A stretch of 64,000 bases of DNA from Streptomyces sp. F001. Lineage in GTDB: Bacteria; Actinomycetota; Actinomycetes; Streptomycetales; Streptomycetaceae. The notes beneath the pieces were generated by a model that saw only the letters and a list, made by a program, of their open reading frames with translations, searched no databases and was not told the origin of the DNA. Positions 31,099 through 38,992 of this stretch are shown here, piece by piece. The stretch is taken from contig NZ_QZWF01000011.1 in the NCBI RefSeq assembly GCF_004187715.1, positions 1-64,000 on the forward strand, in the 5' to 3' direction. The stretch's first letter is position 1, and every line of letters begins with the position of its first letter. Position numbers and translations under genes: made by a program.

Positions 31099-32757
31099 TC
31101 ACTCGCTGGGGGCCAGTGCTCCGTTGCCCAGGCCGTCCCGCGCCACATGGGATGCCTGCTTGCTCAGCTCGGCAACGCGCCGGGCCAGTTCCTCGAACTC
31201 CTGGAGTGCTCGAAAAGCCGCTCCGTACCGGCGCTGTTCGGTGATGTCCATCTGCGGGATCCGGGCACCCTTGCCGTCAAGGCGAAACGTTCCGCTGTCA
31301 CTCGTGGACCTGCGTGTATTCGCCGAACTACGCAGAAACCCCTGGAGAAAGTCGGTGTCGAGCTGGTCGCTGACCGAGACCGGGTCAGGATCGCCGTACT
31401 GGACCAGTCCGGCGCGTGCAAGGTCGGCGACACTGACGGACGGCCCGTCCAGCACACTCGCGCTCGCTCCCGCGGTCAGCGCGGGTAGCAGCTCAGTCAA
31501 TAGCCGCACCCGCGCCGTCAGCTCCTGTTTCAACGATTGGTACTCCGCCGCGTAGTCGCGGTGCGACTCGGCGACACGGCGCCCTGGGGTGAGGTCCACG
31601 GCATCGTCGAGCAATTCGATCAGCGAGACCTCCGCCACCTGGTCGGGCTGTGCTTCCAGTGAGCCGTCCGGGTCGTTCGCTGTCAGATCGACCATACGGA
31701 CGCTGGTGGCCGCGTCGCCGAGAGCGGGCGGGCGTCGCAGCTGCCAAAGGTGCACAGGGAGCGCGTGCGATGCGGCGACGCCCGGCGGAAGAGCGATGAT
31801 CTGCGTCAGGATCCCTCGCCGTACGAGTTCGGCGCGGATGCGGCGGCCTGCCTTACGGTAGGCGACTGAGGCGGGCATGACCATGATCACCCGGCCGCCG
31901 GGCGCTGTATGCGCATAGGCGTGTTGCAGCCAGGCGAGCTCACTTTCGGCGCGTGAGGGTGTCCCGAGCTCCCATCGCGAGTCGAGAAGCAGGTCCTCAC
32001 GCCCCCAGTCGGTGACACCGACTGGGGGATCGCTGACGACGAGATCGGCCCTCAGTTCTGCCCACTGGTCGCACCGCAGGGAGTCTCCGGCGACGACGTG
32101 CGCATCTGCGCGATGCGTGAGGTCGGCCCGCAATTGGGCGATTCGCGCGCTGCGTTCGTCGGACTCCTGGCCGCATCGCCTTGGGCCCTGCCCTGGTCCG
32201 ATGGCGAGCAGCAAGGTGCCGATGCCGCACGCCGGGTCGAAGATGGTGGCGTCGGGCGCCACCTCACCGGCGAAGTGCCGCACGGCCCGGACGATGCGCG
32301 GGGAGGTGACCTGATCCGATCCGGCCCGGCGCACGGAGTCGGTGAAGCGCTCCGCGAGGGCGTTCACCACCTCGCCCTCGGATTCACTCTCAGCCAGGGA
32401 TCGCGCCAACCGCACTGCATCCGCAGGCAACGCGGCGGGCGCATCTCCTGTGGCGTTCGCGAGTAGCTGCGCCACATCGGCGATGCCGCCGAGCATGTCG
32501 TCACCATAGGCTCCGCGCAGCGTCTGCCACAGCTGGACCTCCAGCGAGACTTCCTGGCCCTTGCGCTGCTTGTCCAGCCAGGCCTGCACCTCGGCCAGGT
32601 CGTAGAGCGGGCTGTGCACCCCACCGCCGGCGGGCACAGGAAAATCGTCGTACCGCCGCCTCCAGTTGGAGACCGCGGCACGAGTGACGCCTGCTATCCG
32701 GGCGATTTCGGAACCGGTGACCAGAGAACCGACCGGTGCCGCGGGTTTGTCTGCCAT
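31099..32757 (-). CDS. HTH plus N6-adenine methylase-like protein (HsdM fold) with altered catalytic motif
   Basis: 552 residues from ATG 32757 (a GTG 9 nt upstream is possible). Residues 12-45 are a DNA-binding HTH (SEIARIAGVTRAAVSNWRRRY). Residues 150-430 are an HsdM-type methylase fold: TSPRIVRAVRHFAG, SAM motif DPACGIGTLLLAIG, and GGRVIMVMPASVAYRKAGRR. Motif IV, normally NPP(F/Y/W), reads VSDPPVG: the aromatic residue that stacks the flipped adenine is a valine, so methyl transfer is doubtful. The C-terminal part has TRD-like and coiled segments (ALQEFEELARRVAELSKQ). With its HTH and an inverted repeat ahead of the start, it may be a SAM-sensing regulator or a specificity factor for the convergent McrBC/UvrD genes. 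Confidence 0.75.
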   Translation of the reverse strand: MADKPAAPVGSLVTGSEIARIAGVTRAAVSNWRRRYDDFPVPAGGGVHSPLYDLAEVQAWLDKQRKGQEVSLEVQLWQTLRGAYGDDMLGGIADVAQLLANATGDAPAALPADAVRLARSLAESESEGEVVNALAERFTDSVRRAGSDQVTSPRIVRAVRHFAGEVAPDATIFDPACGIGTLLLAIGPGQGPRRCGQESDERSARIAQLRADLTHRADAHVVAGDSLRCDQWAELRADLVVSDPPVGVTDWGREDLLLDSRWELGTPSRAESELAWLQHAYAHTAPGGRVIMVMPASVAYRKAGRRIRAELVRRGILTQIIALPPGVAASHALPVHLWQLRRPPALGDAATSVRMVDLTANDPDGSLEAQPDQVAEVSLIELLDDAVDLTPGRRVAESHRDYAAEYQSLKQELTARVRLLTELLPALTAGASASVLDGPSVSVADLARAGLVQYGDPDPVSVSDQLDTDFLQGFLRSSANTRRSTSDSGTFRLDGKGARIPQMDITEQRRYGAAFRALQEFEELARRVAELSKQASHVARDGLGNGALAPSE

Positions 32758-32790
32758 GGCCGCCACCGTACACAGCAGCGTATCCGATCC

Positions 32791-32810
32791 TCAACGAAGC
32801 ATATCGTTGA
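32791..32810 (-). promoter_or_regulatory. Inverted repeat TCAACGA-N6-TCGTTGA upstream of the HTH-methylase gene
   Basis: Perfect 7-bp arms at 32791-32797 and 32804-32810, 34 bp before the ATG. The spacer read on the minus strand is TATGCT, a good -10. A partial further copy (GTTGACGTCGTTAAC) lies beside it. This is consistent with an operator overlapping the promoter, possibly bound by the gene's own HTH. Confidence 0.45.
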
Positions 32811-32874
32811 CGTCGTTAACAGCTAAACCACATGGTCGCCCCGACAGACGGACGCGTGGAGTCCACAACGTCCT

Positions 32875-32921
32875 GCCGGCCGGTGGACGCGGGCTCCCCC
32901 ACCCTGCGTCCACCGGCCGGC
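32875..32921. terminator. Strong hairpin terminator (16-bp perfect stem)
   Basis: GCCGGCCGGTGGACGC (32875-32890) pairs perfectly with 32906-32921 across a 15-nt loop. It sits 58 bp beyond the stop of the beta-glucosidase remnant and would have terminated it. It also shields the control region of the neighbouring methylase gene. Confidence 0.7.
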
Positions 32922-32978
32922 TGGGCCCGGCTCAGGCGGCCCGGAGACATTGGGCTCGGGCGGCCCGGCGGTGGCGGG

Positions 32979-33876
32979 TCACGCCGCTCGCCGTGTCTGC
33001 CCCCGGTGGACGCGGACGATTTCCGCGTATCGGTGTCCGCTGCCCTTGATCGTGCGTGCCTGGGTGCGGTAGTCGACGTGGACGAGGCCGAAGCGCTTGT
33101 CGTAGCCGTACGCCCACTCGAAGTTGTCCAGGAGGGGCCAGGCGAAGTAGCCGGCCAGGGGGCCCTTGCGGGTGGCCGAGGCGCAGGCGGCGAGGCGCGC
33201 CTCCAGGTAGTCCTGGCGCTCGGGGTCGTCGATACTGCCGTCGGGGCGGATCACGTCCGGGAAGGCGGAGCCGTTCTCTGTGACGTAGCTCTTCCGGGCG
33301 CCGTACTTCTCGGTGAGCCGGAGCAGCAGCGTCTCGATGCCGCTCGCGTCGATCTCTCAGTCCATGCCGGTGCGCGGGACGCCCTCGCGGCGCACGGAGC
33401 GGACGCGCGGGGCCGGGCCGGCGGGGTCGTCGGCGACGTACGCCGGGAAGTAATAGTTCAGGCCCAGCCAGTCCAGCGGCGCGGCGATCGTCTCCAGGTC
33501 ACCCTGGACAACAGGGAGTTCGACGCCGTAGGTCTCGACCATGTCGGCGGGGAAGCCACGGCCGTGCACCGGGTCGAGCCACCAGCGGTTGACGTGCCCG
33601 TCGTGGCGGTGAGCCGCCGCCCGGTCCTGGGGGCGGTCCGTGGCGGCGAACACCGTGGAGAGGTTGTTGACGATGCCGACCTCGGCGCCGGGGGCGGCGC
33701 GGACCGCCTGCGTGGCGAGGCCGTGTCCGAGGAGCAGGTGGTAAGAGGCGCGTACGGCGGCGGTCAGGTCGGTCCGGCCGGGGGCCATCTTGCCTTCCAG
33801 GTGGCCGATCCAGGCCGAGCAGGAGGGCTCGTTGAGGGTCGTCCAGTGGCGGCAGCGCGGACAGCGGACTGACACG
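32979..33876 (-). pseudogene. GH1 beta-glucosidase remnant
   Basis: One reading frame carries GH1 sequence from TTLNEPSCSAWIGHLEG (acid/base Glu) through DWLGLNYYFPAYVADDP and YVTENGSAFPD (nucleophile Glu) to FAWPLLDNFEWAYGYDKRFG. It is interrupted once by TGA at 33357-33359, where the family has Trp (MD-W-EI), so TGG became TGA. The N-terminal ~160 residues are missing: homology begins abruptly at about 33870, exactly where a plus-strand DUF3883 remnant begins. It is a truncated, nonsense-mutated pseudogene. Functional beta-glucosidases of this family are about 450 residues and release glucose from oligosaccharides. Confidence 0.85.
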
Positions 33877-34169
33877 GCTCAACGGGAGGCCATCGGATAC
33901 CTAGGAGAGTGGTACGCCTACCACTGGCTGTGCGCGCATTACCCCGACAGCATGGACGAGACCAGCTGGGTGTCGACGAATCGCCGCAAGGCTTTCCCCG
34001 GCTCATCCGGCGACGACGGCTTCGGCTACGACTTCCGGATCGGCTCCGGCCGGCGCCCTACATGTTCGAAGTAAAGGCGACCCAGAGCGAGGGCGGGCGC
34101 TTCGAGTTGGGAAAACGCGGACGCTACCGGGAGGAAGGCGGCGCGCTGCGCTTCTCGTACCGGCTGTGA
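33873..34169 (+). pseudogene. DUF3883 (NO VEIN-type) domain remnant
   Basis: The frame around 33873-34060 reads AIGYLGEWYAYHWLCAHYP, DETSWVSTNRRKAFPG and GFGYDFRIGSGRRP. A shift then moves the homology to another frame (YMFEVKATQSEGGRFELG), after which the sequence degenerates to the stop at 34169. GYDF...FEVKAT is the PD-(D/E)xK-like core of DUF3883, a domain often found at the C-terminus of helicases and other defence proteins. It lacks the upstream part of any such protein and directly abuts the beta-glucosidase remnant, marking a deletion or insertion junction. Confidence 0.65.
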
Positions 34170-35034
34170 GTCCCACGGTCCCGATGGCGTACACGTCCTC
34201 CAACCGGGCCTGAGCCACGACGCAACAGAGGGTGTCACTGTGCGGGCTCATATCGACGCCGAGAAGGCCGTCGCACAGGCGATCACTGTGCGGATTCTGT
34301 CGAGCGACTCGTCCAGTTCGTTGCTCAGGCAAAGCAGTTTTGCGAGCTGGAGCGAACGAACCGTAGGTTCGGGCTGGGCCTGATTGCGCCCCGCAACTTG
34401 GCTCCGGACGCTCGAGCGCGAAGAGTCCGAGGACAGTGGTGCCCATGGCGGACGCCGCACTCCGTCGGAGCCCGCTCCGTGCGGAATCCCCGTAGGGATG
34501 GTTCCCGACGGGGATTCGCCGTATCACCAGCTATCACACAGGTCTCACCAACTGTGCGGACTCACCCGGACTGTGGGGCCCTGACCTGGCATTACGCGCC
34601 TGCCCTGGATCAGCTGGACGCCCCTGGACGGTCGTTACGACCTGTGCCATGTGGTACCCAGTGAGGGACCCAAGATCAGGACAGGTGCGTCTTCTGGCCC
34701 GTCAAAGCGGTATTGCAGGGTGTTCGGTGATGTCTCGCTCACCCGTCCGACCCTCTCATCTCTCACGAAATCTCACATCGCCGGGTCGAACCTAGCGGCT
34801 CTTGTCCCTCTCGCCGCGACAGGCCCGGCATTGCCGGAAGCCCCGAGAATCCAGGTACGTGTTCTCCGGCCTGTACTCGTGACCGTGCCTCCTGGTGGTC
34901 GTCGGCTTCAGCACGGGCGTCAGGGGGACCGTAGGATCTTGGCTGCCGCGACGGCCGCATGTCACACATACGTTCGGGCGATGACGGGGTCATTCGGGCA
35001 TGATGGGATGGCACCTTTTCCGGAGGGAGTGGGG
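34170..35034. other. 865-bp stretch without an intact gene
   Basis: It holds a short enol-lactonase remnant (separate entry), a small inverted repeat CGAACC-GTA-GGTTCG near 34357-34371, and the leader of the histidine kinase gene. A minus-strand frame ending near 34248 (LAKLLCLSNELDESLDRIRT) looks briefly coding and may be another fragment, but I cannot name it. Composition is less G/C-biased than in the surrounding genes. Confidence 0.4.
34635..34742 (-). pseudogene. 3-oxoadipate enol-lactonase N-terminal fragment (PcaD/PcaL-like)
   Basis: GTG at 34742 opens 35 codons whose sequence TLQYRFDGPEDAPVLILGPS and LGTTWH matches the start of alpha/beta-hydrolase enol-lactonases of the beta-ketoadipate pathway. 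The match breaks at TWHRS and a TAA follows at 34637-34635. No downstream part of the gene is present. It is a small relic created when the rest was deleted. Confidence 0.7.
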
Positions 35035-36774
35035 ATGGCGGAGAGTCCGGCACAGGGGCGGAAGGGCGTCCCGGCGGCACCCCAGCTGCGGCTGGACGAG
35101 CTGCTGGAGGGCCTGCAGGCCCAGGTGGAGCAGGTCCGCGCGACCCGGGACCGCGTACACACGCTGCTGGACGCGGTCCTCTCCATAGGCACCGAGCTGG
35201 ATCTCGACGTGGTGCTGCGCCGGATCACCGAGTCCGCCGTCACCCTGGTGGACGCCCGGTACGGGGCCCTGGGAGTGCTCGGCGAAGAGGGGAAGATCCG
35301 GCAGTTCATCACGGTCGGCGTGGATGAGAGCACCATCGAGGCGATCGGTCACTATCCCGAGGGCAAGGGCATCCTCGGGCTGCTGATCCGCGAACCGGAG
35401 CCGCTGCGCCTGTCCGCCCTGGGCCGTCATCCCGACTCGGTGGGCTTCCCCGAGGGGCATCCGCCGATGACCACGTTCCTCGGGGCGCCGGTGCGCGTGC
35501 GCGACCAGGTCTTCGGCAACCTTTACCTGACCGACAAGCGGGGCGGGGCGGAGTTCGACGACGATGACGAGGCGGTGCTGCGCACGCTCGCGGCGGCGGC
35601 CGGCGTCGCGATCGACAACGCCCGCCTGTACGAGGACTCCCGGCGCCGCGAGCAGTGGCTGGCGGCGAGCAGCGAACTGACCCGCAGCCTGCTGTCGGGC
35701 ACCGACCCGGACCGGGTCCTGCACCAGATCGCCGCCACCGTCAGGGCACTGTCGGGCGCCGATCTGGTGACACTGGCGGTACCGCTCGACGGCGGCGACG
35801 AACTGGTGATCGAGGCTGCCGAGGGTGAAGGCGCCGAGCTGGTGCGCGGGCTGGTCCTGCCGACGGCCACGCTGGCCGCGAAGGTCTACCAGTCCAACGA
35901 GCGGATCACGAGCACTGCCCTGTCAGAGGAGCCACAGGCCGGGGGCGGCTCCGCGGCCAAGATCGACCTGGGGCCGGGATTCCTGCTCCCGCTGGGCGGT
36001 GGCGAGGACGTGCGCGGGGTTCTGCAGGTCGCCAACCTGGCCGGCGGCACGGAGTTCTCCGAGGCCACCATGAGCATGATCAGCGGGTTCGCCGACCAGG
36101 CCGCACTCGCGCTGGAGATCGCCGAGCACCGGCGCGAGGCCGAGCACCTCATGGTCCTGTCCGATCGCGACCGCATCGCCCGCGACCTGCACGATCTGGC
36201 CATCCAGCGGCTGTTCGCCTCCGGGCTGACGCTGAACTCGGTACTGGGCCGCATCGCCGATCGACCCCAGGTGGCCGAGCGTGTGCAGCGGGTCGTCGAC
36301 GACCTCGACGACACCATCAAGACCGTGCGCGGCACGATCTACGCACTGCGCGAGCGCGACCGTGCCGACGGCCGCGGCGGTCTGCGCGGGAAACTGCTGG
36401 CCGAGACCGACCAGGCGGCCGCCGTACTCGGCTTCACTCCCGCCCTGCGCATGACCGGCCTGCTGGACACCGACGTCCCCGCCGGCCACGCCGAGCACCT
36501 GCTGGCGGTGGTGCGCGAGACGCTATCGAACGCCGCCCGGCACGCACACGCCACCTCCGTCGAGGTCACCGCCGAGACGGACGGCAGTCGGCTCCACCTG
36601 CGCGTCGCCGACAACGGCAGGGGCATCGATCCGGCCGTCACCCGCCGCAGCGGCCTGGACAACCTCCGCCTGCGCGCCACCGACCTGGGCGGCAGCTTCA
36701 CCCTCACGCCGAACGAGCCCACCGGCACCATCGTGGAATGGACGGTGCCCCTCCCCGCACAGGACGAAGCCTGA
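35035..36774 (+). CDS. GAF-domain sensor histidine kinase, DevS/DosT/OsdK-like
   Basis: 579 residues; GGAGGGAG precedes ATG 35035. Residues 25-45 form a coiled helix. GAF domain 1 spans about 45-200 (VLRRITESAVTLVDARYGAL, GILGLLIREPEPLRL, FGNLYLTDKRGG) and GAF domain 2 about 220-365. A HisKA_3 phospho-acceptor helix is present (RDRIARDLHDLAIQRLFASG, with His), as is an HATPase_c domain (NAARHAHATSV, VADNGRGID, GLDNLRLRATDLGG). No transmembrane segment, so it is cytosolic. In mycobacterial DevS/DosT the first GAF holds haem and senses O2, NO and CO. Whether this one has haem cannot be told by eye. No response regulator is adjacent. Confidence 0.9.
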   Translation: MAESPAQGRKGVPAAPQLRLDELLEGLQAQVEQVRATRDRVHTLLDAVLSIGTELDLDVVLRRITESAVTLVDARYGALGVLGEEGKIRQFITVGVDESTIEAIGHYPEGKGILGLLIREPEPLRLSALGRHPDSVGFPEGHPPMTTFLGAPVRVRDQVFGNLYLTDKRGGAEFDDDDEAVLRTLAAAAGVAIDNARLYEDSRRREQWLAASSELTRSLLSGTDPDRVLHQIAATVRALSGADLVTLAVPLDGGDELVIEAAEGEGAELVRGLVLPTATLAAKVYQSNERITSTALSEEPQAGGGSAAKIDLGPGFLLPLGGGEDVRGVLQVANLAGGTEFSEATMSMISGFADQAALALEIAEHRREAEHLMVLSDRDRIARDLHDLAIQRLFASGLTLNSVLGRIADRPQVAERVQRVVDDLDDTIKTVRGTIYALRERDRADGRGGLRGKLLAETDQAAAVLGFTPALRMTGLLDTDVPAGHAEHLLAVVRETLSNAARHAHATSVEVTAETDGSRLHLRVADNGRGIDPAVTRRSGLDNLRLRATDLGGSFTLTPNEPTGTIVEWTVPLPAQDEA

Positions 36775-36870
36775 GCCCCATGGTGGGGCAGTCAGGGCGC
36801 TGGGGCCGGCGTCTTCGGAGTCGAAGCCGACCAATGGGGCAGTCCGGTCGGCCGATGTACGGCGCACGGG

Positions 36871-36904
36871 CGGCCCACCGCCGGGTCTGTCCGGCGGTGG
36901 GCCG
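36871..36904. terminator. Bidirectional hairpin terminator between convergent genes
   Basis: CGGCCCACCGCCGG pairs perfectly with CCGGCGGTGGGCCG across a 6-nt loop (GTCTGT). It lies between the histidine kinase stop (36774) and the end of the truncated transporter gene (36916). A shorter hairpin GCCCCA-TGG-TGGGGC at 36775-36789 lies directly after the kinase stop. Confidence 0.7.
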
Positions 36905-36915
36905 TGAGGGAGCGG

Positions 36916-37515
36916 TCAGGCAGCCGGCGCGGCCACCACGGCGTACACGGCCAGTACCGCGGCGGTGATCAGGAACGGGGTCGCCATGGTGTTCGCGTCC
37001 ACCAGCTTCACCGTGGTCAGCGCGCTGATCGCGGTGCCGCCCATGCCCGCGCCGAAGACGCCGATGGCAAGTCCGCGCCGCTCGGGCGGGAACCAGGCGC
37101 TGACGAGCGGCACACCGACGGCGAACGCGGTGCCGCCGATGCCGAGGAAGAAGCCGCCGATCAGGAGGGCGGTGAGGGAGGAGTGTCCGGCCAGACCGAG
37201 GTAGAGCACCGGCACGATGGTGGCCGCCGACACGATCGGGAACATGACCCGGCCGCCGTACCGGTCGGTCAGGGCGCCGGCTGGGATCCGGCCCAGCGAG
37301 CCGACCACCACCGGCACCGCGACCAGCAGCGACTGCTCGAAGGAGGTCAGGTCGAGGCTGTCCTTGAAGCGGGGTCCGAGCGGGCTGAGCAGTGCCCACG
37401 CCCAGAAGTTGACGGCGAAACCGATCGTGGTCAGGGCCAGCATCAGCCATGCCTGGCCGGTCACCGGAGCACCTGACGGTGAGCTGCCACCCTTCGACTT
37501 CAACGGCTGGACCAT
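36916..37515 (-). pseudogene. Truncated MFS transporter, NarK-like, N-terminal half only
   Basis: 199 codons from ATG 37515 (GGAGGGG upstream). Six hydrophobic helices are visible, plus the MFS signature between helices 2 and 3 (GRIPAGALTDRYGGR) and SAWFPPERRGLAIGVFGAG, typical of nitrate/nitrite antiporters. Reading stops after helix 6 (VYAVVAAPAA). Full-length relatives are about 430-460 residues with 12 helices, so the C-terminal half is gone. No continuation is visible downstream before the terminator. It is unlikely to transport. Confidence 0.7.
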
Positions 37516-37746
37516 GTTGTCCGTCCCCTCCTCCGCATGGTGGACCGCGCCACCGGGATCGCATACGCACGGCAGGCCCCTTGCCTGCCCGACGGCGTCC
37601 CGTGACCACTGTCCGCACCGGGACTCGTCGGCGGCATGGTCCATCAGTCCCTGCCGGGGGCTGGACAGGCCCCCGGGTGCGGACCCGTCCGTCCCTCCCA
37701 CGGCCGCGTGTACCCGAGACCGCCGCATGCAGACGCTGTCACGGAG

Positions 37747-37772
37747 GGGGTAGGGCCGGTCGGCCCTACCCC
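37747..37772. promoter_or_regulatory. Perfect 12-bp-arm hairpin upstream of the PNPOx-like gene
   Basis: GGGGTAGGGCCG (37747-37758) and its exact complement at 37761-37772 are separated by two bases. It lies 30 bp before the start of the downstream gene and in the 286-bp gap that holds both divergent promoters. The near-zero spacer suggests an operator for a dimeric regulator rather than a terminator. Confidence 0.45.
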
Positions 37773-37801
37773 ACCCATCGCCGACGGAGGACGATGGACG
37801 G

Positions 37802-38224
37802 ATGTTCCAGACAGACGGCTTTCGCGCACTCGACCGACAGGAGTGCTTGCGCCTGCTGGCCAAGGTGCCGGTCGGTCGTGTGGTGTACACCCGACAGGCA
37901 CTGCCCGCGGTCCTCCCCATCAACTTCTCCCTGGGCACGGACGCCTCCGTCCTGCTGTGCACCTCGCCGGCCTCGGATCTCGTCCATGCCATCGACGGCG
38001 TCGTGGTCGCCTTCGAGACGGACGAGTTCGACGCGGCGACCCGGTCCGGCTGGAGCGTGGTCGTCACCGGACGGGCCACCGTGGTGACCGATCCCGCCGA
38101 GCACGAGCGGCTCACGCAGACCGGCCCGAGTTCCTGGATGCCCCTGCGGGACCCGGTGTTCGTACGGATCGAGTCCGAGATGGTCACCGGACGCGAACTC
38201 AAGGGAGCGCTCGGCACGCAGTGA
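37802..38224 (+). CDS. Pyridoxamine 5'-phosphate oxidase-like flavin-binding protein
   Basis: 140 residues; GGAGGACG precedes ATG 37802. It has the split-barrel order of the family: CLRLLAKVPVGRVVYT, LPAVLPINFSLGTDASVLLC, VVAFETDEFDAATRSGWSVVVTG. Such proteins in actinomycetes bind FMN or F420 and are often in hypoxia or dormancy regulons. Intact, in a region where most neighbours are broken. Confidence 0.88.
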   Translation: MFQTDGFRALDRQECLRLLAKVPVGRVVYTRQALPAVLPINFSLGTDASVLLCTSPASDLVHAIDGVVVAFETDEFDAATRSGWSVVVTGRATVVTDPAEHERLTQTGPSSWMPLRDPVFVRIESEMVTGRELKGALGTQ

Positions 38225-38295
38225 GGCTCCGCCCCGGTCACCGCGGAGTCTTGACACCTCCGGCGCAGACAGGGGCCGGGGCCGAGGGCGCGGAG

Positions 38296-38661
38296 TCACT
38301 CCGCCCGCCCGATAACCCCTTGGTCCCCCGACTCCACGTTTGCGGAGGCGCGGGGCGTACGCGCGCCGTCCGGACCGTACCCGAAACGGATCAGCAGCTG
38401 TGGGCTGCAGCGCTGCCTCGATCCGGCCATCGCCTCCCGCAGGTCCGGCCACTCCATCGCCTGGTGCAGCATCGAGGTCCGCACGCCGTGCACGGTCGCC
38501 GTCAGCAGCACGCGCTCCAGAGCCTGCCCCGCTCGCAGCCAGTCGTCCCGTCCGTCGTGGGACGTCCACAGCAGGGCCACCTGAGCATGGCGTTCGAAGC
38601 GCAGGGCGGGCAGCCGTGCCGCGGGCAACGCGCCGAGTCCCCGGATGCCACCCGCCGTGCA
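38296..38661 (-). pseudogene. Acg-type nitroreductase C-terminal remnant
   Basis: The frame reads GGIRGLGALPAARLPALRFER, QVALLWTSHDGRDDWLRAGQ, VRTSMLHQAMEWPDLREAM and LIRFGYGPDGARTPRA, as at the C-terminus of Acg-family nitroreductases. The N-terminal two-thirds is missing. The upstream end joins a DoxX remnant at about 38661 with no start codon. Confidence 0.7.
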
Positions 38662-38992
38662 CGGCCGCGACGCGCAGGTTCATCAGCGCGGCGCCGCAGC
38701 AGACCGAGCATGAACAGCCACTCCGCCCACGCCTCGCCGGCCCAGTCGTGGAAGGTGGACTCCATCGGGCCGACCGCCACGCCGCTGAGGAAGCCCTGTG
38801 TCGCGACCCGCCGTCGATCCAGCCCTTGCCGGACTGCGTGGCGTAGCCGAAGCCGAAGGTCTTGTCGAGGAACGCCTACAGGAAGACGAAGCCGGTCAGC
38901 AGGCGGAGCCCGGCGAACACGTACGCACGGGTCGCCGTCGCCGCGGCGGTCGCCTCGTCGGCGGATGCGGGAGCCGTCCCCGTGAGGTGCGG
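38662..38992 (-). pseudogene. DoxX-family membrane protein remnant
   Basis: On the minus strand, ATRAYVFAGLRLLTGFVFL is followed by an in-frame TAG (38874-38876) where relatives have Trp, then AFLDKTFGFGYATQSGKGWI, a frameshift, and in another frame GFLSGVAVGPMESTFHDWAG and EAWAEWLFMLGLL. Nonsense mutation, frameshift and loss of both ends make it a pseudogene. The remains reach the stop of the SWIM gene on one side and the nitroreductase remnant on the other. Confidence 0.7.

Noticed and set aside
34765..34800. tRNA-like T-arm (GGTTCGACCC on the minus strand)
   Set aside because: The flanking bases do not form the 5-bp T stem, and no acceptor, anticodon or D arm can be built around it.
34960..34991. 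TGTCACA at 34960 upstream of the GAF kinase
   Set aside because: GGTC follows only after 21 bp; spacing does not match the ECF41-type sites.
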